Source: Maribacter sp.
Lineage (GTDB): Bacteria > Bacteroidota > Bacteroidia > Flavobacteriales > Flavobacteriaceae
Direction: 5' to 3'
NCBI GenBank assembly: GCA_024643345.1
Contig: JAHENB010000017.1
Location: 1 to 61,958 of the forward strand
Length of the DNA stretch: 61,958 nt
Shown here: positions 27,842-36,701 of the stretch, piece after piece
Layout: each line of letters opens with the position of its first letter
How positions within the stretch are numbered: the stretch's first letter is position 1
Position numbers and translations under genes: made by a program
The notes under the pieces: model-generated
The model's database searches: none
Seen by the model: the letters and a program-made list of their open reading frames with translations, nothing else
What the model was told of the DNA's origin: nothing

Positions 27842-28900
27842 TCAATACACCATGAACGAAACCATGATGATGCCAAAAATCGCAATGGGCACAACAAAGC
27901 TCAGGTAAATAAAGGTGATTATATTTGCCTTTAAAAAGGCGCCGAACCAGTTGCTTCGATAAAAATTGTGAAGTGCCACAATTAAATACACCACAAACGA
28001 TAGAAAGATCAATACCTCGAACCAAATAGGCAAGGCAATAAACTTGTTCGTAAGAATTAGGATACTGAAAGTGGCGAACAGGAAGGTGAAAAAATAAAAA
28101 CTGAACACCATATGATGCGCAAAGGTGGCGCGTTTCCAATAGAAGATCTTCAATAAAAAAGCGAACAAAGGCAACATAAAGAACATCGCAATGGGTATCG
28201 TATCGTACAAGGCGTTCAATATGCCATCGCCCTTACGTTCATAAAACTTCAACATTTGTGAGTAGAACCTTGTTTTAAAGACTCCGTCATCTTCTTTCAA
28301 GCCCATAGCTTTCAGTTTTTCGGCCGGTGACGCATTGATGGCGATTAAAGAATCCAAACTTTTCCGTTTGAAATCGATGAAATCCGATGATAAATTGGGG
28401 CCTTGGGGTTCAAGGGCCATAACCGAATCGACGGCTTGCATGTCCTTGCTCGAAATTCCGGTTGCTGAAAGGTTTTCTTTAATTCTTTTTTTGGTCTCCT
28501 CAATGGCGATTGAATCTGTATGTATCATTGTGGAGTCGATCTTGAAGTCGGTATTAAATCCTTTTTTAAGTGCTTTTGTGATTTCTGTATCCGCTTCCCT
28601 CACATTATAGGAGAAAATAAAAAAGAATATGACAGAGATAAAGAGATAGAACTGGGCCGGGTGCAGGTATTTTAATCTTTTACCATCTACGAAGCGTCTT
28701 GCCAAAACACCGGGTTTGAACAAAAGCGGAAAAAAGCTTTTGAAGAAACGTGCATCGATGTCAAAATAATTGCTGATGGTATTGCTGAACAATACTTTGA
28801 ATGTAAGATTGTCGGCAGTCTCTTGCCCACAATAAGGACAATAATCAAATGTCTCATCAAAGGTTTTTTCGCAATTTTTGCACTGGTAGTCGGTTGCCAT
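27842..28900 (-). CDS. DUF3667 family membrane protein
   Basis: Protein of 352 residues with an N-terminal zinc-ribbon (CKNCEKTFDETFDYCPYCG, four cysteines) and several transmembrane segments: near SFFPLLFKPG-YLHPAQFYLFISVIFFFIF and three more in the C-terminal third (AMFFMLPLFAFLLKIFY, MVFSFYFFTFLFATFSILIL, IITFIYLSFVVPIAIFGIIM). A long soluble loop with many charged residues lies in between. Function unknown; this family is widespread in Bacteroidota. The start was placed at 28900 because the zinc ribbon begins there. Confidence 0.85.
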   Translation of the reverse strand: MATDYQCKNCEKTFDETFDYCPYCGQETADNLTFKVLFSNTISNYFDIDARFFKSFFPLLFKPGVLARRFVDGKRLKYLHPAQFYLFISVIFFFIFSYNVREADTEITKALKKGFNTDFKIDSTMIHTDSIAIEETKKRIKENLSATGISSKDMQAVDSVMALEPQGPNLSSDFIDFKRKSLDSLIAINASPAEKLKAMGLKEDDGVFKTRFYSQMLKFYERKGDGILNALYDTIPIAMFFMLPLFAFLLKIFYWKRATFAHHMVFSFYFFTFLFATFSILILTNKFIALPIWFEVLIFLSFVVYLIVALHNFYRSNWFGAFLKANIITFIYLSFVVPIAIFGIIMVSFMVY

Positions 28901-29147
28901 ATCAGATACTTTGGGTAAAATTACAAAAAGAATCCACAACAAATGAATGACATAAGCTGCGCAAACTTGATAGGGATGCCTTTAAAAAGACACGGTGAAT
29001 AAAGTGGTTTTCAGCATACCGACCTAAACCTTTTGCTTTGGGCCAATTAAATTTCAACGGCTGACCTTGTGCCGATTCCACTACATTCCATATTAAAAAA
29101 TTATTGAACCAATGGTGGCAACCTGGACATAAAGGTATTTAGCCTAT

Positions 29148-30521
29148 TTATTGTCCGTTGATGAAATACATGGCTACTTTGTCCAATCCTTTTACAACGA
29201 TCTTACCCCGGGGGATACAGGTATACTTGTTTTTAATAATGTGATAAAGCGTTTCGGAAATATTGATTTTATTGGGTTCACCGTTTTTTTCCAAACGGGC
29301 GGCCAGGTTTACGGTACTTCCCCAAATATCATAGGCGAATTTATCTACGCCAACAATTCCTGCGACCACGGGGCCAGTATGTATACCTATCCTAACCTCA
29401 AATCCGGTTTCTCCGATTTTTTCTTTTTCAATCCGATATTGCCGCATACACTCCATGATTTCAATGGCCGCTTCGACAGCATCAAAGGGGTGTGAGGCGT
29501 TTTTCGCTTGCAAACCGGCCACACACATATAGGCATCTCCGATGGTTTTTATCTTTTCGATTTGGTATTTACGGGTGATATGGTCGAATTTACTGAAGCA
29601 TTCATGCAATTCAGAGACCAGTTTATTGGCACTCATGGTCTTTGAAATCGAAGTAAAATCCTTAAAATCGGTGAAAAGAACGGTCACCGATTCGTAATAT
29701 TTGGCAGTGGCCCGACCTGTACTTTTGAGCTCTTTTGCTGTTTCAATGGGAAGAATGTTCAACAATAATTCATCCGACTTTTTTTTCTCTTCAGAAAGCT
29801 CTTCAGTACGCCTGAAAATTTCGGTCTGTGCCGTATGGAGATCTTTGACCATCCTATTAAAGGCGATGCCCAATTCCCCAATTTCGTCCCGTGATTTGTT
29901 ATGGACCGACTGGGTGAGATCACCTTCGCCAACCTTGTTGGCCGCATCGCGCAACTCCAAAACCGGAATGGATATTTTTCTGGCCAGCCAATAGCCTATC
30001 AATAATCCAATTACAAAAACAGCGAAACTTGCCAATGCAGAAGCGATTCGTATTTGTCTTCTGCCGATGGCTATTTCAGAAGTGGAAAAACTCAACATGA
30101 TCTCTCCGTTCATTATGGGCGTATTGAAGGGGGTGCTCTTAATGATGAATTCTTCGGTGGAAATATCGTTCGGATTCACTTCAATACTATCGGGAAAGGT
30201 CATAAAAACACCTTTTTCAATGGTGAAATCGGTATGGCCTTCATTCCAGACGCTATCTGTTTGAACAATGCTGACATATTGCAAGCGTTCATCGTCGCGC
30301 ACAAAATTCAGAGCCATTTCAACACCTTCATAGTTTTCCTCGGTTAACGCTATTTTCACGCCCAAGGCAACCGTATTGGCATAATTTTCAATTTCGGTAT
30401 TGTAATTCTCAAAGAGCAAGCTTTCCTGTCTTGCGGGGTAATAAAAAAGAATGAACAAAGCAAACATCAATACAACGGATAATACGGTCAACATTATTTT
30501 ACTTTGTACCGAAAGAATCAT
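29148..30521 (-). CDS. Membrane-anchored HAMP class III adenylate/guanylate cyclase
   Basis: Sensor cyclase of 457 residues. TM1 at about 10-28, an extracytoplasmic sensor domain at 30-155, TM2 at 160-180, HAMP at 180-232, a short coiled-coil, then the cyclase domain at about 275-445. Metal ligands Asp285 (LFTDFKDF) and Asp329 (TIGDAYM) are present. Lys325 and Asp398 (YDIWGSTVN) are the adenine-specifying pair of adenylate cyclases, and Asn405 and Arg409 are the transition-state residues. All six sites are in one chain, so the protein should act as a homodimer making cAMP. It follows the PstS-like gene by 64 bases and the barrel gene before that, all minus. The product could act on the PycTM and HD proteins upstream; that link is inference. 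Confidence 0.88.
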   Translation of the reverse strand: MILSVQSKIMLTVLSVVLMFALFILFYYPARQESLLFENYNTEIENYANTVALGVKIALTEENYEGVEMALNFVRDDERLQYVSIVQTDSVWNEGHTDFTIEKGVFMTFPDSIEVNPNDISTEEFIIKSTPFNTPIMNGEIMLSFSTSEIAIGRRQIRIASALASFAVFVIGLLIGYWLARKISIPVLELRDAANKVGEGDLTQSVHNKSRDEIGELGIAFNRMVKDLHTAQTEIFRRTEELSEEKKKSDELLLNILPIETAKELKSTGRATAKYYESVTVLFTDFKDFTSISKTMSANKLVSELHECFSKFDHITRKYQIEKIKTIGDAYMCVAGLQAKNASHPFDAVEAAIEIMECMRQYRIEKEKIGETGFEVRIGIHTGPVVAGIVGVDKFAYDIWGSTVNLAARLEKNGEPNKINISETLYHIIKNKYTCIPRGKIVVKGLDKVAMYFINGQ

Positions 30522-30585
30522 GATTGTGGAGAAATTTTATGATTGTGCATTACAGCAAAAAGGTTTGGTCGAATTAAATCAGGAT

Positions 30586-31035
30586 CTAGAGTTGCGTTTT
30601 TCCATCTACAACTATAATTTGCAATGATTTTTCATCTGCTTTCTCCAAGACACCGATAGCACCGGGGGTCTGGGCTACAAAGGCTTCCAGGTCCGAAGCC
30701 GAATTGAAAAATACGGGTGCTTTTACTTTGCCTTGAAAAACCAGTGCAAGGAAATACTTGTTCAATTCATTTCCAGTCATATTGTAAATTCTCTTGCTGG
30801 TTTCATTTCCTATGGGCGTATTTGTTTTCATTAAGGCGATCACCACTTGTTTGCCATCATTCCATCTTAATTTCTCGCCCCTTAAAATTGATTTAAGTTG
30901 TCCGGCATTCAAAGTTGATGGCACCGATTCTTTATTTCCAACCACAACCAGAGGGCTATCCTGTGCCTGTAACGACCAGGGTACGGCAACCCAGAGGCAC
31001 AGTACTAAAGTGATATGGAAAATAAATCGTTTCAT
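30586..31035 (-). CDS. Small PstS-like periplasmic phosphate-binding-protein family
   Basis: Exported protein of 149 residues with a cleavable signal peptide (LVLCLWVAVPWSLQAQ). The mature part resembles one lobe of a phosphate-binding protein: LVVVGNKESVP, a central LKSILRGEKLRWNDG.. block and the C-terminal TPGAIGVLEKADE segment. It is far shorter than PstS (about 320), as in small PBP-like proteins found beside sensor or porin genes. No ABC transporter genes are nearby, so it probably serves in ligand sensing rather than uptake. It lies between the barrel gene (11 bases upstream) and the cyclase gene. Confidence 0.65.
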   Translation of the reverse strand: MKRFIFHITLVLCLWVAVPWSLQAQDSPLVVVGNKESVPSTLNAGQLKSILRGEKLRWNDGKQVVIALMKTNTPIGNETSKRIYNMTGNELNKYFLALVFQGKVKAPVFFNSASDLEAFVAQTPGAIGVLEKADEKSLQIIVVDGKTQL

Positions 31036-31046
31036 TGTTCGTTCCT

Positions 31047-32066
31047 TTAAAACCCTATGGCAATCTGCAATTTTATCCTGTTCAAATTGTCTAGTCCGCT
31101 GATATTCTCGTACTGATATTCCAATTTAAGCACAGCAAGGTAATTGATTTCATATCTGAGTCCGGAAACAAATACGGTACTGTCGTTATTTAAATAGTAT
31201 AGTTCGTTATCCTGGAAATTTAGGTTATCGATACGGAAATATGGGATGATCTTTTCCTTGATCCTATAACCGGCATAAAGATAGGACGACAAGGAATTTA
31301 CCGCACCCGTACTTTGGGCATTATTGACTGCCATGGTCCCTTCCGCAAGTAATTCGAATTTGCTGCCGAAATAGGCAATCGAAGCCGATACCAAGTTTTG
31401 GGTGATCTTTTCATTGATGATTACATCGGAACCATGTATATCGGCCCCTTCAGAGATTACATCGTGATAAAAAGTGGCACCGATACGCATTCTATCGAGA
31501 GGTTTTATATGGACCGCGGCGGTAATCGATTTGAATTGGTCGTTATCGGTAAGGTCGTTTGAGCCTATGCCATTGCCTACCATAAGATCGTACCCGAAAC
31601 GAAGTTTGCCCAGGTTCAGGCCTTGTAATGAAATCCCCGTGGTATGTAGCGGTATGATGTTGCGTTTGAACAAATACGGCCTGTCGATGGTCGGAAAGAA
31701 TACCCTGCCATGATGATAGGTATCGTTCCAGTAATTGATCGGGGTATGGTGTTTTCCTATCAATAGGCTATGGTTGCCATAATAGTTATATTTTATGATG
31801 GCCCTTTCCACGCTCACCTCAAAATTCTCGGTATTCTGGTTGTAGCGAAAAACGGTTTCTCCTAAAAAAGAAAGATGGTCGTTCAAATCGGAAGTGATGA
31901 AAAGGTCGTATTCTCCCAATTCGAAATTCACCTTGTCCTCTTCCAATTTCGTACCTATGTCAACAAACCCTCTTATCGAAGTATTTTGGGCGAAAAGTTG
32001 ACCTCCCTGGTTTAAAGAAACCATGAGTAAAAGTATCAAAGGTACTTTTAGAATGTTTTTTTTCAT
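31047..32066 (-). CDS. Outer-membrane beta-barrel (porin-like) protein
   Basis: Exported protein of 339 residues with a signal peptide (LKVPLILLLMVSLNQGGQLFAQ). Alternating amphipathic strands throughout and a terminal aromatic residue (..KLQIAIGF) are the hallmarks of an outer-membrane barrel. The family is not recognised beyond porin-like. It is the first of three closely spaced genes (barrel, PBP-like, cyclase), 11 bases ahead of the second. A gap of about 290 bases separates it from the HD gene upstream, so it may have its own promoter. Confidence 0.7.
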   Translation of the reverse strand: MKKNILKVPLILLLMVSLNQGGQLFAQNTSIRGFVDIGTKLEEDKVNFELGEYDLFITSDLNDHLSFLGETVFRYNQNTENFEVSVERAIIKYNYYGNHSLLIGKHHTPINYWNDTYHHGRVFFPTIDRPYLFKRNIIPLHTTGISLQGLNLGKLRFGYDLMVGNGIGSNDLTDNDQFKSITAAVHIKPLDRMRIGATFYHDVISEGADIHGSDVIINEKITQNLVSASIAYFGSKFELLAEGTMAVNNAQSTGAVNSLSSYLYAGYRIKEKIIPYFRIDNLNFQDNELYYLNNDSTVFVSGLRYEINYLAVLKLEYQYENISGLDNLNRIKLQIAIGF

Positions 32067-32359
32067 AAACCCTATTAAGCTAACTATCGATTTTTATGCT
32101 CGATACCAGAAATACTTTTTGCCATTAACCCTATGGGTGCTGGACAGTATTATGTTAGACCTATAATCTTGAGGTTACAGATTTAGACTATAAAAAATAG
32201 GGGCACCATAAAAGCAGATATTTTCCCTAAAGGCTGTTGCCGCTCATGTAGGTTCATATAAACTTACAGTTAATTCTCTATATAACGCCAAGAATCCTCT
32301 AATTTTAACGCCCGATGTTTGTTTTTTGGCTAATCCAGGTCAAGGCAATTTATGCATGT

Positions 32360-32947
32360 CTAAGCTTTACTATTGGGATTCTTGAGTTCTTCGATACGTC
32401 TTTCTTTGTGGGGTTGCCTATATTTAATGGCAAATTTTGTATGAAAATGATGCTTTTCCAGAAAATCGATTTGAATTTGCTCCCATTGGGCTTCACTTTT
32501 CACTATGGAATAGAATTTTAATTCCTCGAAAAGTAAATTGCCTATACTATAAAAATCGGATCGGCCCAGATAATCAAGATCGCAATCACATAAAATTTTC
32601 TCCAATTCGGTTTTTGGGGATTGTGGCACCTTGGTAGCCAAAATAAGACCCTTGACGATTTTGATATCCGATTGTACGAAACCATAAGATTTCATCAATT
32701 CTTCGGTAATCGCCGCCCCATGTGCCTCATGATTTTGGTTCGACACAATAAAACCGATATCGTGGGCAAGGGCCCCGATACGAAGAAGTCTGGCGTCATC
32801 TTTAGGGATACGTTGTCTTTTGATGTATTTATTGCAAGTCTTTAGTACGTTCAAAGTGTGGTTAACACTATGATAATAAAGACCATTCGGCAATTGCGAA
32901 TTCAAAATTTCCAATACTCTTTCCCTGAGCTTATAGTAATTTGGCAT
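32360..32947 (-). CDS. HD domain phosphohydrolase
   Basis: Predicted metal-dependent phosphohydrolase of 195 residues. Visible HD-fold residues are His26 and His30 in YYHSVNHT, His62-Asp63 in ALAHDIGF, His73 and His76 in QNHEAHG, and Asp121/Asp123 in CDCDLDYLG. The sequence resembles the HD half of HD-PycTM fusion proteins of Flavobacteriia; here it is a separate gene that starts nine bases after the stop of the PycTM gene, so the two are co-transcribed. HD proteins in such modules are candidates for degrading the cyclic nucleotide signal. The ATG at 32947 is taken as start (a TTG just before it is less likely). Confidence 0.85.
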   Translation of the reverse strand: MPNYYKLRERVLEILNSQLPNGLYYHSVNHTLNVLKTCNKYIKRQRIPKDDARLLRIGALAHDIGFIVSNQNHEAHGAAITEELMKSYGFVQSDIKIVKGLILATKVPQSPKTELEKILCDCDLDYLGRSDFYSIGNLLFEELKFYSIVKSEAQWEQIQIDFLEKHHFHTKFAIKYRQPHKERRIEELKNPNSKA

Positions 32948-32956
32948 CAAATGAAA

Positions 32957-33475
32957 TTAATCCTGGAAGAACAGCTCAACTACCCAAACGGCAATCATCA
33001 ATATCACAAATCCAAAACTGATTGCAAAGTATTTTATTGCACTATGGACACTTTTAAACTTCTGGTCGATAATTTTGCTTTCCGCATGTATTTGCTCGCT
33101 CAACTGTTCAAAAAGTTCCTGTTCATCGGAGCAAACCTGAATTAATTTTTGTGCAAATTCTTTGATGTTACCGAACGCATATACCGTATCCTGAAAGAAA
33201 AAAACGTTTTTGGTATACTTCATTTCTATTTGGGGCTTGAAACAGAGAAAGCAATGGTAAACGGAGATCAAAACACTGAGCATCCACAAAATGGATAAAA
33301 CAATGAAAATCCTGCTTCCTAAAAGCAAAGGTTCCAACTCGTCCAAACGATCCACAAAAATTCCTAAAATAAGGCTATGGAAAGAAAATATGATGCCCGC
33401 TTTGAACTCCGAAGCACGAATTAGCTTTTCCAATCGTTCCAATTGCTCCCAATAATTATTTGGATCATGTATCAT
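32957..33475 (-). CDS. PycTM (DUF5706) Pycsar-type transmembrane effector
   Basis: Membrane protein of 172 residues. Residues 1-25 (EQLERLEKLIRASEFKAG) match the conserved N-terminal motif of PycTM, followed by TM segments at about 26-40, 54-78 and 148-168. The stretch LSEQIHAESKIIDQKFKSVH (about 125-144) is the other family hallmark. PycTM effectors respond to cyclic nucleotides by disturbing the inner membrane in Pycsar anti-phage systems. The ATG at 33475 was chosen; a further upstream in-frame start at 33520 would add 15 unconserved residues. It is the first gene of the minus-strand set PycTM, HD, then the barrel-PBP-cyclase genes. Recognised by eye, not by a search. Confidence 0.8.
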   Translation of the reverse strand: MIHDPNNYWEQLERLEKLIRASEFKAGIIFSFHSLILGIFVDRLDELEPLLLGSRIFIVLSILWMLSVLISVYHCFLCFKPQIEMKYTKNVFFFQDTVYAFGNIKEFAQKLIQVCSDEQELFEQLSEQIHAESKIIDQKFKSVHSAIKYFAISFGFVILMIAVWVVELFFQD

Positions 33476-33821
33476 ACTAAACCTTTTTGAAAAAAATCCC
33501 CATCCACAGCAAAAATGCAATCAACGGTGCTAAAATAAATATACAATAAAATATTTAGTACTTATTTGGGCAATACCCCGATATTTTAGGTCACGAGATG
33601 TTGGTGTAAATGGCTAAGTTAATCTTTGTTCGCTCATTTTCAGCATATTGATGCCTTTAAAATTATCTCTACCGTGGCCGTTAGATGCCGCAATGATTTG
33701 AATTATTTCTGTTGTACTACGAATTTCTACGCATATTATTCTCTAAAAGTAGTATCTTTTGGCGCATATGCTTTAAAATAAAATGGTCTAATATTTGCTT
33801 TGAATTAATAAATATTCTGAA
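33476..33821. other. Divergent intergenic region between PycTM and pafA
   Basis: About 346 AT-rich bases that must contain the divergent promoters of the PycTM and pafA genes. No exact TAnnTTTG element was seen on either strand; AATATTTG about 30 bases upstream of pafA is one mismatch off. No open frame or RNA recognised. Confidence 0.45.
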
Positions 33822-35513
33822 ATGAACAGGAACGGAATTATTACAGCACTCTTTATTTTTGCCGGAATTGTATTGTTCGGCCAAACCGGCACCCCCAAAA
33901 AACCAAAATTGGTTGTGGGTATCGTTGTGGATCAGATGCGGTTCGATCAATTGAACAAATATGAAAGCAAGTTTTCCGAAGGGGGCTTCAAAAGACTTCA
34001 ACGGGAAGGGTTCAACTTTAAGAATACCACGTACAACTATATACCGACCTTTACCGCACCGGGCCATGCCTCCATTTATACCGGTTCCATGCCTTCTTAC
34101 CATGGCATTATCGGCAATAGCTGGTACGACCGCAAACAAAAAAGGGTAAGGGGCAACGTTGAGGATACTACGGTGACCGTAGTGGGCTCACAAGTGGTTA
34201 ATCGCTATGGCGCTTCCCCGAAAAACCTCATGACGACCACCATATCGGATGAGCTTCGACTGGGAAGTAATTTTAGGTCCAAGGTGATCAGTGTTTCTTT
34301 GAAGGATAGGGGTGCTATTTTACCGGGAGGGCATACTGCCAATGGCGTTTACTGGGTGGATGTAGACACCAGTCCGGGTTATTTCGTCTCCAGCACCTAC
34401 TATATGGATGATTTACCCCAATGGGTGAAGACCTTTAATCAACAGGAAAAAGCCAATGCATTTCTGAACACCACATGGAATACCCTTCATCCCGTCGCAG
34501 ATTATATAGAGAGCGATTCCGATGATAATGTTTATGAACCTGCGTTGGGCGGTAAACCAAGCCCAAGCTTTCCTTACGATTTTAAATCTATGAGGGAAAA
34601 GTATAAAGAACGGGGCACCGAATATCAATTGTTGCTGGTCTCGCCCGCTGGGAATACCTTGCTTACCGAGTTTGCGACCCAGGCCATAGCCAATGAAAAT
34701 CTCGGCATGGGCGCAGACACCGACATGATCAGCATCAGCTATTCGGTGACCGACGTTGTTGGTCATACTTTTGGGCCTCAATCGGTGGAACTCCAGGATA
34801 TTTACCTTAGGTTGGATAAGGAAATTGAGCGACTGCTGAATTATCTGGACCAGAAGTTGGGATTAGGGCAATACGTGCTTTTTTTAACTTCCGATCACGG
34901 GGTCGTTCCGGTGGCTGCCTATTTACAGGAGCATAAACTACCATCGGGTGTTGCCAGGGTAAAACGCTACACCTTTGCCATTGAAAGCTATTTGAATACA
35001 AAGTATGGCAATAAGCCTTGGATCGAATATTATGATGAAGATCAGATTTATCTCAATAGAAGCGTTATTGCAGAGAGTAAATTAGATCTTAATGATATCC
35101 AACAGGAACTTGCCGACTTTTTGGTTGGCCTGGATGGTATCCATAGTGCGCTCACGGCACATAATCTACAGAATTTTGATTATACCAAGGGGCTCAACAA
35201 TATGCTACAGAATGGTTTTAATCCACAAAGGTCGGGCGATGTCTTGCTCAGCTATGACCCAGGGGTCGTCCAAAATGCCAATCCAGATCTCCCCATCTCC
35301 AGGGTAAAGGGCACCACCCATGGCACCGGATATGGTTACGATAGGCACGTGCCCATGTTGTGGTTTGGCGCCGGAATACCTCACGGTGTTTCGGTACGAA
35401 ATGTCGCCACTACGGATATTGCCCCAAGTTTGGCAATGTTTCTTGACCTTCAGTTGCCCAGCGGGTCGATGGGGCAACCTTTAGAGGAAATATTTCCTCC
35501 TAGCAGGAAATAG
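33822..35513 (+). CDS. pafA: Alkaline phosphatase PafA
   Basis: Secreted phosphomonoesterase of 563 residues with signal peptide ALFIFAGIVLFGQ. It matches the Elizabethkingia/Flavobacterium PafA active site: metal Asp37 in VDQMR, nucleophile Thr78 in FTAPGHASIYTG, Asn99 in IIGNSWYDR, and Lys161/Arg163 in SLKDRGA (one less than the T79, N100, K162, R164 of the characterised enzyme). The metal-binding SDHG motif (LTSDHGVVPV) and TTHGTGYGYDRHVPMLWFG segment are present. PafA is not repressed by phosphate in studied species. It is divergent from the PycTM gene, and the convergent CotH-like gene follows. Confidence 0.93.
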   Translation: MNRNGIITALFIFAGIVLFGQTGTPKKPKLVVGIVVDQMRFDQLNKYESKFSEGGFKRLQREGFNFKNTTYNYIPTFTAPGHASIYTGSMPSYHGIIGNSWYDRKQKRVRGNVEDTTVTVVGSQVVNRYGASPKNLMTTTISDELRLGSNFRSKVISVSLKDRGAILPGGHTANGVYWVDVDTSPGYFVSSTYYMDDLPQWVKTFNQQEKANAFLNTTWNTLHPVADYIESDSDDNVYEPALGGKPSPSFPYDFKSMREKYKERGTEYQLLLVSPAGNTLLTEFATQAIANENLGMGADTDMISISYSVTDVVGHTFGPQSVELQDIYLRLDKEIERLLNYLDQKLGLGQYVLFLTSDHGVVPVAAYLQEHKLPSGVARVKRYTFAIESYLNTKYGNKPWIEYYDEDQIYLNRSVIAESKLDLNDIQQELADFLVGLDGIHSALTAHNLQNFDYTKGLNNMLQNGFNPQRSGDVLLSYDPGVVQNANPDLPISRVKGTTHGTGYGYDRHVPMLWFGAGIPHGVSVRNVATTDIAPSLAMFLDLQLPSGSMGQPLEEIFPPSRK

Positions 35514-35553
35514 AAGGAAGCAGTGTTCTTGAGAAGTTCTGCTGTTCGGGCAT

Positions 35554-36615
35554 TTATTTGGTCCTTAACCGATCGACGATCTCGGACTTAAATTTGTTGT
35601 TGTCGGCGATTAGGTCAAAGAAACTGGAAATATAAGCCTTGGCTTCGCTGAATTCATCTGGGTCATCGAAACTTGATTTTAAACCATCCACGGCATCCAT
35701 CATTTGTATTTTATGGTCCAGATATTCCTGTCGCACTTCATTGATGATGTTCATATCCCTTTTAAAACCTCTATATACCCTTTGTTTTACACTGGTAATG
35801 CCCATGGTTTGGTCCTCAGTGCCCGATACCATTGCATAACTGGCATCCACCAGACCAGACATGTCAAAATCATAAGGGAGTGTAATCGTATTTTTATCGA
35901 TGAACAATAGCTTTTGATTGTGTTGAAATGCTGTTGAAAAATCGGTGTTTCCGATCATAAACTGAAAAAAAGCATTTTGTACCGACGTCTTATCATCCTG
36001 TTGCAAAGGGTGGACCGAGCGCTCCATCACTTTGCCGCCAAAGCGGTCTGCTACCAGATCATCATCCTCGATCAATATACCTTTGAGCTGATGATTTTTA
36101 ACGTTCTTGCCCCTGCTCTCGGTAAAATCAACATCGACCATTCTTGTCTTAAAGTGGTAAGGGGAAATAATTTCATATAGTTTGTAGCCCATATATTCTT
36201 TGACAACGGCATCGTTGGCAGCTTTCTGTTGTAAACAGGGCAATACCAATTTTAATCTTTTATTGCCTTCGAACAGGGTACCCTTGGCAACAGACTTCTT
36301 GATTTTGACCTTTACCGGTGGGAAATAACAGTTCTCTCTTCGAAACAACCCCCTTGCCCTTAATTGCACAGCCAAATTCTTCCATGTACCATCCTCATCT
36401 TGGTAGCCCAGTTCGGAATCTATATAGGTGCTGTCATTGGTTTTTTTATCCAGGTCCTTGTTGGAATAGGCCACTTTTATTGGCAAGACCGTGGTATTCA
36501 TGAAAAGCTTGGAAACCGAAGTTTTTGGTTTTGGATCGGTCGCGCTTTGGGTATAAGAATTTTGGAAAATAAAAATACACATCAATAACAGAACTAATTT
36601 CCCTTGCTTTTTCAT
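35554..36615 (-). CDS. Secreted CotH kinase-like protein
   Basis: Exported protein of 353 residues with signal peptide LVLLLMCIFIFQNSYTQ. It resembles the atypical CotH kinase fold: an early LKLVLPC block, KEYMGYKLYEIISPYHFKTR, GILIEDDDLVADRFGG, the catalytic-like segment MIGNTDFSTAFQHNQKL and the metal-binding segment LPYDFDMSGLVDA. CotH proteins phosphorylate spore-coat or surface proteins; Bacteroidota members are secreted and uncharacterised. Predicted from motifs rather than overall similarity, so the family call is moderate. It is convergent with pafA. Confidence 0.65.
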   Translation of the reverse strand: MKKQGKLVLLLMCIFIFQNSYTQSATDPKPKTSVSKLFMNTTVLPIKVAYSNKDLDKKTNDSTYIDSELGYQDEDGTWKNLAVQLRARGLFRRENCYFPPVKVKIKKSVAKGTLFEGNKRLKLVLPCLQQKAANDAVVKEYMGYKLYEIISPYHFKTRMVDVDFTESRGKNVKNHQLKGILIEDDDLVADRFGGKVMERSVHPLQQDDKTSVQNAFFQFMIGNTDFSTAFQHNQKLLFIDKNTITLPYDFDMSGLVDASYAMVSGTEDQTMGITSVKQRVYRGFKRDMNIINEVRQEYLDHKIQMMDAVDGLKSSFDDPDEFSEAKAYISSFFDLIADNNKFKSEIVDRLRTK

Positions 36616-36701
36616 ATAATTGTATCTAGATTTAACAATATATAAAAAATATCAAGATCAACGACTATATCTCAATATTAAACTTCAGAACACTTGTTGT
36701 A

